Below, in pieces: positions 8,486-16,485 of a DNA stretch of 64,000 nt. Position 1 is the first letter of the stretch; every line of letters begins with the position of its first letter. The DNA is taken from the NCBI GenBank assembly GCA_016788425.1, contig JAEURQ010000002.1:930001-994000 (forward strand). The letters run 5' to 3'. This stretch comes from Chthonomonas sp. (GTDB lineage Bacteria; Armatimonadota; Fimbriimonadia; Fimbriimonadales; Fimbriimonadaceae). A model generated the notes under the pieces. That model did not search any database. It saw only the letters and a program-made list of their open reading frames with translations, and was not told where the DNA came from. The translations under genes were made by a program, and so were the position numbers.

Positions 8486-10831
8486 CTAGTGGCCCCCGGC
8501 GTGATCCTTACGGCAATAGCGCTTGGGGCCCTCGCCGCGCCGATAGCGCATGGGCCGCTGCTCGGGGCAACTGCTGGAAGCCAGCAGCCCACTGTCGGGG
8601 CAAATGTAAACCGTTTCGTAGCCACCGCCGCCCTCTTCCGGAGTGGTTCGCTCGGGTCGCGGACGGTCGCGATCGCGGTCCCGATCTCGATCGCGATCGG
8701 TGTCGCGATTGTTGGTCGCTGGAGTCGCGTTGGGCTCCGGCTGGGGATCGTCGGGCTCGATCGGAGTGATGTCGCCATCCGGACCCGGCTCAACATCAGG
8801 CTCTTGCACGTCGGCGGTGCGTTCGGTCTCATCGCGCCGCTTGCGACGGTTGGTGCTGTTGGGCGAATCTTGGCTCCAGAACGAGTAGCTTGGCCGCGGC
8901 GAGCGCTCTTCGCTGACCATGCGCTGGCACTCCTTCATAATGCCTCGCCACATCTGAATCGTGACGGTGCCACCAAACACGGTCCGGTTCATTTCGGGGT
9001 AAATCCAGCGGCCCTTAGTATCTTTGGTTTCGCCGCTAATCCAGCCGATGCCGAGCAGCTCATCCGAGTAACCGCAGAACCACGCATCGCGGTTGTCGTT
9101 GGTGGTTCCGGTTTTGCCGCGGGCGTTGCGAATATCCCGACCCCGCGTGGCCGTACCCTCGTTGATGACGCCGCGCAGGAGGTAATCCATGAACTCAAGC
9201 GTCGTCTTGCGCAGGCCGCTGACTTGCGGATCGGGCACAAACGACTTGAGCGTCCGGCCATCGGGGCCTTCGATGCTGACGATGCCGTAAGCGGGTCGGC
9301 GCTCGCCTTCATTTTGGAAAACGCTATAAGCGCCGGCCAGCTCCATCGGCGTGACTTCCGCTGTGCCGAGCGCGAGCGAAGGCACCGCCGGTAGGTCGCT
9401 GACAAAGCCAAACGCCGAAGGCGCGCGCTGGGTAAAGCGGCGCGGCCCAAGCATTCGCAAGGTATCAATGGCCGGCAAGTTCTTGCTGAAAATGAACGCG
9501 TTGTAAACGTCCATCGAACCGCCCACCGTGCCGTCGGAGTTCTTGGGTTCCCACTTGCGACCGGTGCCCGGGTCGAAGATGTCTTGCGGGGGCTCGTTGC
9601 TCAGCGAGGAGTGCGGCCCGATTGCTCCGGTGTCAAAGGCGATCGCATAGATAAAAGGCTTGAACGAAGAGCCCGGCTGACGCTTACCATTAGCGATGAA
9701 ATTAAACTGATTGCGCTCGTAATCGACGCCGCCGACCATCGCCTGCACGCGGCCTTCGCGATCGGTGAGCAAAAACGCTCCGGTATTGACGCTGCGGTAA
9801 TCATCGACCAGCTTGCGAACTTCGCGCTCAGCGACAAGTTGCATATCGTAGTTGAGCGTGGTTTGAATGCGGTATCCGCCTTGCGAGAGGTCAATTTCCG
9901 GCATGCGACGATTGATCTCGTCGAGCACGTAGTCCACAAAATAAGGCGCCTTCTTCTTGCGCTGGGATGTTCGACTGCCCTGCGCGACAACCTGCTTGCT
10001 CAGGTCTTCCTTGATCGCCGTGTCGTACTCGGCGCTGGTGATCATGTTCTCCTCCTTCATGGTGCGGAGAACATCGTTACGAGCCTCGGTCGCGGCGTTG
10101 ACGTCGGTAATCGGGTTGATGCGGCTCGGACGTTGCACACACCGGGCGAGCGCGGCGGCCTGCCCCCAGGTCAACTGGTCGAGTTTCTTGCCGAAGTAAG
10201 TGTCGGCGGCCTTGGCAATCCCGTAGGCTTGGTTGCCGTAATAGACCTGGTTGAGATACATTTCCAGGATCGTGTTCTTGGAATAATGCCGCTCGATCTG
10301 AATCGCCATGGCAGCGTCGTCAATCTTGCGCTGGAATGTCTGCGCCGAGTCGGTATAGACCCGCTTGGCCAGTTGCATGGTGATAGTCGAACCACCGCCC
10401 TTAATGCTGCCCGCCTTGGCGTTGGTGACCAGCACGCGGAACACCGACCAGGTATCAATCCCGCCGTGCTCGTAAAAGCGTTTATCCTCGGCGGCGAGCG
10501 TGGCTTGAATCACGCGCTTTGGTATGTCGTCGAACTTCACCGGGAGTCGCTTTTCGGCGGCGATTTCCCACAGCACAACGGGGCGACTGTCGGCGCTGAG
10601 AATTTGGCTGGGCGCGCTACTCAGAACCGAGCGATAAACCTCAAGCCGCGGGAGCTTAGTTTGCGCTTCGTTGAGTTTGCCGGTCCACCACACGTAACCC
10701 GCGGCCATGCTGACCCCGAACAAACAGAACACGGTGGCACCGAAAATTTTCCATTTGCGCTTGCGGGAAGACTTGACCTTGACGGCCTTCTTATTCGCGG
10801 GTTGAACCCGGGCTTTTGCTGGGCGAGCCAC
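8486..10831 (-). CDS. penicillin-binding protein 1A (bifunctional)
   Basis: This is a class A PBP of 781 residues. A basic cytoplasmic tail and one membrane helix (about 29-50) come first. A GT51 glycosyltransferase domain has catalytic E115 in AAEDKRFYEHGG, GGSTITMQLAKR near 146-157 and E190 in NTILEMYLNQVYYG. The transpeptidase domain has S388-SFK391, SKN and KTGT motifs. The C terminus carries a charged Arg-Asp repeat and a Cys-containing tail (CPDSGLLASSSCPEQ). It polymerises lipid II and cross-links the chains in the periplasm. It is the first gene of a two-gene operon with PBP2. Confidence 0.93.
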   Translation of the reverse strand: MARPAKARVQPANKKAVKVKSSRKRKWKIFGATVFCLFGVSMAAGYVWWTGKLNEAQTKLPRLEVYRSVLSSAPSQILSADSRPVVLWEIAAEKRLPVKFDDIPKRVIQATLAAEDKRFYEHGGIDTWSVFRVLVTNAKAGSIKGGGSTITMQLAKRVYTDSAQTFQRKIDDAAMAIQIERHYSKNTILEMYLNQVYYGNQAYGIAKAADTYFGKKLDQLTWGQAAALARCVQRPSRINPITDVNAATEARNDVLRTMKEENMITSAEYDTAIKEDLSKQVVAQGSRTSQRKKKAPYFVDYVLDEINRRMPEIDLSQGGYRIQTTLNYDMQLVAEREVRKLVDDYRSVNTGAFLLTDREGRVQAMVGGVDYERNQFNFIANGKRQPGSSFKPFIYAIAFDTGAIGPHSSLSNEPPQDIFDPGTGRKWEPKNSDGTVGGSMDVYNAFIFSKNLPAIDTLRMLGPRRFTQRAPSAFGFVSDLPAVPSLALGTAEVTPMELAGAYSVFQNEGERRPAYGIVSIEGPDGRTLKSFVPDPQVSGLRKTTLEFMDYLLRGVINEGTATRGRDIRNARGKTGTTNDNRDAWFCGYSDELLGIGWISGETKDTKGRWIYPEMNRTVFGGTVTIQMWRGIMKECQRMVSEERSPRPSYSFWSQDSPNSTNRRKRRDETERTADVQEPDVEPGPDGDITPIEPDDPQPEPNATPATNNRDTDRDRDRDRDRDRPRPERTTPEEGGGGYETVYICPDSGLLASSSCPEQRPMRYRRGEGPKRYCRKDHAGGH
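8650..8712 (-). repeat. Arg-Asp dipeptide repeat within PBP1A
   Basis: On the minus strand this stretch encodes about eight alternating Arg and Asp residues (after NNRDTD, ending RPRPER). It reads as a GATCGC/GACCGC microsatellite. It sits in the linker between the transpeptidase domain and the Cys-rich tail and may vary in length between strains. Confidence 0.75.
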
Positions 10832-10885
10832 TTACTCCAATTATAACGGGTCAGAGCCCATATTCGGTGCCCAGCGGGGCCAAAG

Positions 10886-11938
10886 TCACTTGCGGACCAC
10901 AATCAAACTGCGGGCGAGGGTTTGCAATTTGGACTTATCGAACGGTCCCATGAGCACGCATGAGTATTCGCCGTACTGCCATTTGTGAATGGCGCCCGGC
11001 CCACCGGGACCACGACGGCCCGCGTTTTCGAGGCGATCATCGCTCAGCGCGCCCTTGACCACCATCAGTGAGAGTCGGCCCTGGCCGCTCCCGTACATGC
11101 TGATCATCGAGGTGCGCCCGCGGAAATCGCGCATCATCGCGCTTTCCAAGCTCAGCGAACCATCGCTCAGCAGAAGCGCGGGGAAATTGACTTTCTTCGA
11201 CGCTCGAACCAGCAAGGCTTGCGGCGTCACGATGACGGCACCGGCGCGGCGAATCGTGAAGTCGGCGTCGCTGGGCTTGACATCGTAGTTGATGCGGCGA
11301 AACTCCATCAGCGAAATCCGGCGACCGGTAAAGTCGTAACCCTCGCGCTTGAGCATCACGCCCGAAGCGGGGTCGAACCACATTTTTTGCATTGCGTTGC
11401 CGCGATCATCCATCACCGCGACCAGTTTGGTCTTGCGGTTGGCAATCGCGCCGCCATCTTTCGTGATCACTTTGATCCCCGGAGGCGCTTGGCGCTTTTC
11501 GCCCATGTTGCCGATCTTGCGGCGAAACTCGTCGCGCACGCGCGGCATCGTGTGAATCTCGTTGCTGGCCGCAAAGTAGTGCATGCGCTGCTTGCCGTTG
11601 TCCACAATGACTTCGCCGTACTTGTCGCTGTCCTTGTTGAACTCCACCCGGCGACGCGCGCCATCCACGAGCACATTCTCGGACCCGCGCAACCAGCCGT
11701 CGGGCGTCATGACTTCTTGGTAACGCACGCCGGAATACCGCGCCTTTTGCTCGAGCTCAAGGTACTTCTTAATGACCTCAAACTCGGGGCCGCGCATGTG
11801 CATGCCGGGGCCACGTTGGCCGCCGCCTGGGCCACCAGGACCGCCCGGACCACCAGGCCCGCCCTGCGCTTGCACGATCAACATCGCGCCTAACGCCAGC
11901 GTGGCAAGTCCAATGCGGTTCCAGGTGAAAACTTTCAT
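10886..11938 (-). CDS. RseB/MucB-like secreted sigma-factor regulator
   Basis: This 350-residue protein has a signal peptide (about 1-24, ending at VQAQ) followed by a Gly-Pro-rich stretch (about residues 26-50). The rest resembles the lipoprotein-binding fold of RseB/MucB: YSGVRYQEVMTPDG near residue 70, VEFNKDSDKYGEVIVDNGK, and MLKREGYDFTGRRISLMEF near 215-233. RseB binds the anti-sigma factor in the periplasm and senses envelope damage. Its place directly after a sigma factor and a membrane anti-sigma gene supports that role. The family call rests on fold-level resemblance plus context. Confidence 0.65.
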   Translation of the reverse strand: MKVFTWNRIGLATLALGAMLIVQAQGGPGGPGGPGGPGGGQRGPGMHMRGPEFEVIKKYLELEQKARYSGVRYQEVMTPDGWLRGSENVLVDGARRRVEFNKDSDKYGEVIVDNGKQRMHYFAASNEIHTMPRVRDEFRRKIGNMGEKRQAPPGIKVITKDGGAIANRKTKLVAVMDDRGNAMQKMWFDPASGVMLKREGYDFTGRRISLMEFRRINYDVKPSDADFTIRRAGAVIVTPQALLVRASKKVNFPALLLSDGSLSLESAMMRDFRGRTSMISMYGSGQGRLSLMVVKGALSDDRLENAGRRGPGGPGAIHKWQYGEYSCVLMGPFDKSKLQTLARSLIVVRK

Positions 11939-11947
11939 CTTGATTCC

Positions 11948-12382
11948 TTAAAGGCTATCGTCCGGATTCTCCATCCATTCAAGCACATCTTGGTTGACCG
12001 GTTGAGCCCCGTCGTCTACCAGTAGGCCCGCGCTCGCTTGTTGAACAAGCAGCTCGTGGCTGGCGACCATGTCGGCTTCGATGGAGCCGGCCGGCCCCAT
12101 CACCTTCGTGGTCGGGGCGAGCATCGCCCAGGCCAAGGCAGCCGCGGCGGCGCCAGAGGCGAGTCCGCCGACCAGGAACCAAGGTCGTCGCTTGGGTTTG
12201 GGTTGCAAGGCCAATAGTCGCTCATTCAGCTCACTGCGCCAAGCCAGCGAGGGCTCTTCTTGCGGAAGCGCGCCCACCGGCGAGGTGGTTTGCTCGGCCA
12301 AATGCGAATCAAGCCAGGCCTCTTCCGCTGCCGTCAGCGGAAGCTCCCTTGCTAGCTTGTCCATTAACTCCTTCTCGTTCAT
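11948..12382 (-). CDS. membrane-anchored anti-sigma factor, putative
   Basis: This 144-residue protein has a cytoplasmic helical N terminus (residues 1-66), one membrane helix (about 68-90, FLVGGLASGAAAAALAWAML) and a short outer part. The start codon overlaps the sigma factor stop (TAATG), as is usual for sigma/anti-sigma pairs. The HxxxCxxC zinc motif of many anti-sigma domains is absent. It probably holds the sigma factor at the membrane and is controlled by the RseB-like protein encoded 9 nt downstream. The function is assigned mainly from topology and position. Confidence 0.7.
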   Translation of the reverse strand: MNEKELMDKLARELPLTAAEEAWLDSHLAEQTTSPVGALPQEEPSLAWRSELNERLLALQPKPKRRPWFLVGGLASGAAAAALAWAMLAPTTKVMGPAGSIEADMVASHELLVQQASAGLLVDDGAQPVNQDVLEWMENPDDSL

Positions 12383-13011
12383 TAGCGTGTCGCTCCTTCT
12401 AAATATTCCTTAAGATACTGTTGTAAAAAGTTTCGAGCCAAAAAGAGGCGGCTCTTGACGGTGCCGACGGGGATCCCGACGGTCGAGGCGATTTCCTCGT
12501 AGCTCATTTCCTCCTGGTCGTGGAGGACGATGACGGTGCGCAGTTTATCGCTCATGCGGGCGAGGCCGTTGCGGACCATGGTGTGCAGTTCTTCGTCGAG
12601 CACCTCTTGATCGGCGGTGTTGCGGGTGTCCGCCACATCCCATGTTTCACCGGTGTTGGCCGAGTTGGCGTCGAGGCTAGCGCGGACCGGGTTACGGTCT
12701 TCGCGACGAGCTCGATCGACGCACAAGTTGTGGGCGATGCGGAACAGCCACGTGCGTAGCGACGAACGACCGTCAAATCGGTTGAACGCCTGGTAGGCGC
12801 GGATGAAGACTTCCTGCGTGATGTCGAGGGCTTCCTCGCGGTTGCGCACCAACCGAATGACAAAGCCCAGGACGCGCGACTCGTACGCATCCACCAGTTG
12901 GCTGAATGCTTCGTAACTTTGACGTCGACACTTTTCGACGAGTCTTGCTTCTGTTTCCGCGTCGAGTTTTGGCGTCACGTTCAATGCTTGGAGTCCGTAG
13001 ACCGCTTCCAT
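12382..13011 (-). CDS. ECF RNA polymerase sigma factor, RpoE type
   Basis: This 209-residue sigma factor has region 2 (AFSQLVDAYESRVLGFVIRL, then EEALDITQEVFIRAYQAFNRF and TWLFRIAHNLCVDRARR) and region 4 (LRTVIVLHDQEEMSYEEIASTVGIPVGTVKSRLFLAR). These direct RNA polymerase to stress promoters. The ATG at 13011 is the only usable start: an in-frame stop lies 16 codons upstream with no other start codon between. There is no ribosome site in front of it; a long hairpin ends 3 nt before the ATG. It leads a sigma/anti-sigma/RseB-like operon, probably for envelope stress. Confidence 0.93.
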   Translation of the reverse strand: MEAVYGLQALNVTPKLDAETEARLVEKCRRQSYEAFSQLVDAYESRVLGFVIRLVRNREEALDITQEVFIRAYQAFNRFDGRSSLRTWLFRIAHNLCVDRARREDRNPVRASLDANSANTGETWDVADTRNTADQEVLDEELHTMVRNGLARMSDKLRTVIVLHDQEEMSYEEIASTVGIPVGTVKSRLFLARNFLQQYLKEYLEGATR

Positions 13012-13014
13012 ACA

Positions 13015-13058
13015 AAAGGAGAAACGAACAACATTTCCGATTGTTCAGTTTCTCCTTT
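13015..13058 (-). terminator. 17-bp stem-loop between beta-barrel gene and sigma factor
   Basis: AAAGGAGAAAC plus GAACAA (13015-13031) pairs perfectly with TTGTTC and GTTTCTCCTTT (13041-13046, 13048-13058). There is one bulged base and a 9-nt loop. On the minus strand the stem runs into TTTTGT, so it may terminate the beta-barrel transcript. It ends 3 nt before the sigma factor ATG. Its 5' arm holds an AAAGGAG sequence, so it may instead control sigma factor translation. Confidence 0.7.
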
Positions 13059-13083
13059 GAGTTCCGTAGAACCGGTCGTTATG

Positions 13084-13596
13084 CTAGAACCGGATACCGC
13101 CGAAGAAGCCCAGACCATTGAGTTTGCTGCGCGAGCTACCCATGTACTTGGCTTCGATGAACAGCGGCAACGACTGACCCTTGAGGTCCATGCCGAGGCC
13201 GACTTGGTAAGCAATTCCAGTCTTGTTATCTCGCGACGGAGTGGAGCCGCCCGAAAGTTCTTGGGTGAAGTTCAGACCCGCGCCGACCACGTAGTAGATG
13301 TTGTCTTGCAGGCTAGCGCGGTAGTAGCCGACGATCGGCGTTTGGCGGAAGTCGTTCTTGCTGGTGAAGTCCACCGAGATGCCGTAGCTCGCGGCTTGGC
13401 CGGTCTCGCTGGCGAACTTCAGATCGCCGAGCTTGTAGTCAACACCGAAGCCAAACCAGGTTTTGCCGGCTTGCTTGGCGCGTTGAGCGGTCGGGAAGAA
13501 AAAGCCAGCGCGAGCCGACAGTCCCATCGGCTTGGCGGTTTGCGCGAAAACCGCCGCGGAGGCGAAAACGAGGGCGAGTACGGAGAGTTGCTTCAT
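13084..13596 (-). CDS. outer-membrane beta-barrel-like protein
   Basis: This 170-residue protein has a signal peptide (about 1-19, ending VFAQ). It then shows alternating hydrophobic strands ending in an aromatic residue (LGFFGGIRF at the C terminus), typical of small outer-membrane barrels. Strand-like segments such as WFGFGVDYKLG, SYGISVDF, IYYVVGAGLNF and YQVGLGMDLKG can be read. No specific family is recognised. A stem-loop separates it from the sigma factor operon downstream. Confidence 0.6.
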   Translation of the reverse strand: MKQLSVLALVFASAAVFAQTAKPMGLSARAGFFFPTAQRAKQAGKTWFGFGVDYKLGDLKFASETGQAASYGISVDFTSKNDFRQTPIVGYYRASLQDNIYYVVGAGLNFTQELSGGSTPSRDNKTGIAYQVGLGMDLKGQSLPLFIEAKYMGSSRSKLNGLGFFGGIRF

Positions 13597-13654
13597 GCGG
13601 ATGTACCGTAACGAAGTACGTTCAACGCAGGCTAACTGATTCCGAAAAATTGAC

Positions 13655-14092
13655 CTAGAGCCCGCAACCCGACATGCGCTTGGCCGGATAGACCTTGCTC
13701 GTGAACTTCACGCCCGTGCGCTTGGTGAGCTCGGCTAGGACTTTTGGCCCGAAGCCTTCGAACTTCACGCGGTCTTTTCCTTGCACAATCAGCACGTCCA
13801 GGCTGTGCTTCCCACCGAGTTGGCGACTGCGCGTGGCGTCGGGATCGGCCATCAATGTGAAGTTGGTTTTCAGTTTCTTTTGGGTGGCTTCCACGTCCTT
13901 CGTCGGCACCGTGATGAAGGCCATCAGGGCGCCTTTCCCCTTCAAATCGGTTGAAAGTTGGCGCAGAGCCGGGAGCGCGGCCGCCGTGTGCGGGCAGGTG
14001 TCCTTGAGGAAGACATACACGTGCAGCGAATCCTTGGCGAACCCAACGGCGAAGGAAACCAGCAACAAGAAAACCGAAGCGAGTTTGCGCAT
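13655..14092 (-). CDS. exported thioredoxin/peroxiredoxin-like protein
   Basis: This protein has about 145 residues when started at the ATG at 14092, which opens into a signal peptide (MRKLASVFLLLVSFAVGFA). A thioredoxin-like fold follows: LHVYVFLKDTCPHTAAALP with a single Cys, then a FTLMADPDATRSRQLGG segment as in AhpC/redoxin proteins, and LDVLIVQGKDRVKFEG. Only one Cys is in the active-site position, so it is not a CxxC thioredoxin. It could be a one-Cys peroxidase-like or a non-catalytic relative. The substrate is unknown. Confidence 0.6.
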   Translation of the reverse strand: MRKLASVFLLLVSFAVGFAKDSLHVYVFLKDTCPHTAAALPALRQLSTDLKGKGALMAFITVPTKDVEATQKKLKTNFTLMADPDATRSRQLGGKHSLDVLIVQGKDRVKFEGFGPKVLAELTKRTGVKFTSKVYPAKRMSGCGL

Positions 14093-14292
14093 GGATTCAT
14101 TATGGGGAAAAGCCGGGAACCCTGGCCCGGCCATCGGCGACAAATACTCGGAACTGGTTCGCCAGAACCAGACAACAGAAAACTCAGCATCCTCAGTCGG
14201 TCCACCTCCATGGGCCGACTTCTGTTTTTTGGGCTCGACGGATGAACCGATGCCGCCTCAACTCTCGTTGATGAACTAGAATGATCGGAGTC

Positions 14293-15240
14293 ATGTCGCA
14301 GGTGCAGGAAATCAAGGGGCTGAGCGAAGCCCTGATCAACGAGGTCGGAAAGGCCGTGCTGGGCAAACGCGAGGTCATTAGCGACGCTGTGCTGTGCCTT
14401 CTCTGCAATGGGCACGTGTTGCTGGAGGACATTCCCGGCGTCGGGAAAACAACCCTGGCCAAGGCTCTTGCCCGCGCTATTGGCGGCATCTTTAAGCGAG
14501 CGCAGTTCACGCCCGACATGCTCCCCGCCGACGTGACCGGCGCCGCGATTTATCTTCAAAACGAGCAGCGGTTCGAGTTTCGCCCCGGCCCGCTCTTCGC
14601 CAACGTCATTCTGATCGACGAAATCAATCGGGCGACGCCAAAAACCCAAAGCGCCTTGCTCGAAGCGATGGAAGAACGGCAGGTCTCGGTGGATGGTGAA
14701 ACCCATCCGCTGCCGAAGCCATGCTTTGTCATTGCGACCCAAAACAACATCGAGATGACCGGTACTTACCCGCTGCCCGAAGCTCAACTCGACCGATTTT
14801 TTGCTCGCCTTAGCCTGGGTTACCCCGGTCGCGACATCGAGGCGGACATGCTGCTTAGCCGCCAGACCGACGATGTGATTGACTCGGTGGTCCCGGCGAT
14901 CACGCTCGATCAACTGGTGTCGGCGCAAACCGCTGTGCGCGAGATTGGGGTGAGTGACGCGATTCGCGAGTACATCGTGAGCATCGTTCACGAAACCCGC
15001 GAGCACGCCCTGCTCACGCTCGGCGCGAGTCCGCGCGGTTCGCTCTACATGATGCGAGCCGCCCAGGCCAAGGCGGCGATGAGTGGCGACGAGTGGGTCA
15101 CGCCCGACCACGTGAAGGCCGTCGCGCCGCTGACGCTCTCTCACCGCGTGATGGCGCGTGGTGAAGTGCGCGCCCGTGGGACCACGAATCAGGAAATCAT
15201 TCGCCAGATTTTGAACTCGGTGACGGTGCCCATCCCCTAA
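14293..15240 (+). CDS. MoxR family AAA ATPase
   Basis: This is a chaperone-like AAA+ ATPase of about 315 residues. Walker A is GVGKTTLAKALARA (near residue 54), Walker B is ILIDEINRATPKTQSALLEAMEE, and the FVIATQNNIEMTGTYPLPEAQLDRF sensor region is typical of MoxR. I start it at the ATG at 14293. The earlier ATG at 14281 overlaps a TAGAAT box (14277-14282) that could be the -10. MoxR proteins work with DUF58 and transglutaminase proteins; both are encoded immediately downstream, 3 nt away and then overlapping. Confidence 0.92.
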   Translation: MSQVQEIKGLSEALINEVGKAVLGKREVISDAVLCLLCNGHVLLEDIPGVGKTTLAKALARAIGGIFKRAQFTPDMLPADVTGAAIYLQNEQRFEFRPGPLFANVILIDEINRATPKTQSALLEAMEERQVSVDGETHPLPKPCFVIATQNNIEMTGTYPLPEAQLDRFFARLSLGYPGRDIEADMLLSRQTDDVIDSVVPAITLDQLVSAQTAVREIGVSDAIREYIVSIVHETREHALLTLGASPRGSLYMMRAAQAKAAMSGDEWVTPDHVKAVAPLTLSHRVMARGEVRARGTTNQEIIRQILNSVTVPIP

Positions 15241-15243
15241 GCC

Positions 15244-16485
15244 ATGGTTCGGCGTCTCGCCCGCCTCGTCCTCACGACATCAGCCCTTTTCCTGCTGGTG
15301 ATGGCGATTTTGATCAACTCGCCGGCGCTGTTTTACATGGCGACGGCGATGGCGGCCACAATCGCCGCGTGCGCATTTCAGGCGTATCTTTCGGTGCGCG
15401 GACTGCAGATTCAGCGCATCTCGCCGCCGGCGGTCAACTTCGGCGAAGTCGTCACGGTCAGCCTCATCGTCCGGAGCGAGCGCCGGATCAAACGGCCTCT
15501 GATTCAGGTTTACGACAAACTTCCGGCGCGTCTGCGGTTTAGTCAGCGGACGTGGAGTTTGCCGATTGCGCCCGCATACGACCAGCCCATCCAAACGCGA
15601 TACAGTTTCCGGCCCTTGCGACGCGGCGTATTTACGTGGAGCGAGGTCGAAGTCAACGGAACCGACACCTTGGGGCTGGTCACGAAAAGCAAAGTGTATG
15701 AAGCCGAGCAGGCTCAACTGCTGGTTTATCCCGCGCCGCTCCCTGTCAACATCGACTTGCGTCCCTCAGGCGGCGTCGGCACCAGCGAGGCCGAATCAGG
15801 CCGATTCCGAGGCTCCGGCCTCGAACCGCGCGGCATCCGCGAATACGTTCCGGGCGACCCCCAGCGCTACGTTCACTGGACCAGCAGCGCGCGTTCGCGC
15901 AACCTCATGGTCAAGGAGTTCGAGTCGGGCGCAGGGCTCGCCGCACTCATCTTCATTCAGCGCTTGCCCGAAAGCGATTTGGCGCACAACGGCCTCACCT
16001 CGTTTGAGGTCGCTTGCGGCCACATTAAGTACCTGGCCGAGCAGTTCATCAAAATGGGCGCGAGCGTGGACTTTCCGAGCCTGCCCGGCGGTCAAACCCA
16101 GGGCAATCCGGGTTGGGACGAGCGCCGTCAGCAGGTGGATCAAGTCCTCACCCACATCAATCCCGACCAGACTTTTGGGCTCGCCGAGGAACTCGCTGAT
16201 TCGCGCTCGCTGTGGCAGGGTCAGGGGTCGGTTTATCTGTTTTTGAGCGTCGCTGAGCCGGGCCTGCCCGACCTCATCGCTCGTCACCGGGATAACGAAT
16301 GGGTGTGCCTTCTCTATGATGCGCAGGACTATTCGCCGCCGCGCAAAGGCCAAGCCGCGAGTTCGACCGAGTATCTAACCCAGCTTGAAAGCGCGGGCGC
16401 GAAGGTTCACCTTATGCCGGCCGTGGTCGAATTCCAACGTCAAGTGGAGGCGCACCGCGCCCGAGGAGTGTATGCGACGAGTTGA
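15244..16485 (+). CDS. DUF58 domain protein
   Basis: This 413-residue protein has two N-terminal membrane helices (about residues 12-45). The DUF58 signature follows: GSGLEPRGIREYVPGDPQRY near residues 194-213 and HWTSSARSRNLMVKEFE just after. DUF58 proteins are always near MoxR ATPases and are thought to be their partners, with a VWA-like fold. It overlaps the following transglutaminase gene by 14 nt. The process served by this module is not defined by sequence. Confidence 0.9.
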   Translation: MVRRLARLVLTTSALFLLVMAILINSPALFYMATAMAATIAACAFQAYLSVRGLQIQRISPPAVNFGEVVTVSLIVRSERRIKRPLIQVYDKLPARLRFSQRTWSLPIAPAYDQPIQTRYSFRPLRRGVFTWSEVEVNGTDTLGLVTKSKVYEAEQAQLLVYPAPLPVNIDLRPSGGVGTSEAESGRFRGSGLEPRGIREYVPGDPQRYVHWTSSARSRNLMVKEFESGAGLAALIFIQRLPESDLAHNGLTSFEVACGHIKYLAEQFIKMGASVDFPSLPGGQTQGNPGWDERRQQVDQVLTHINPDQTFGLAEELADSRSLWQGQGSVYLFLSVAEPGLPDLIARHRDNEWVCLLYDAQDYSPPRKGQAASSTEYLTQLESAGAKVHLMPAVVEFQRQVEAHRARGVYATS

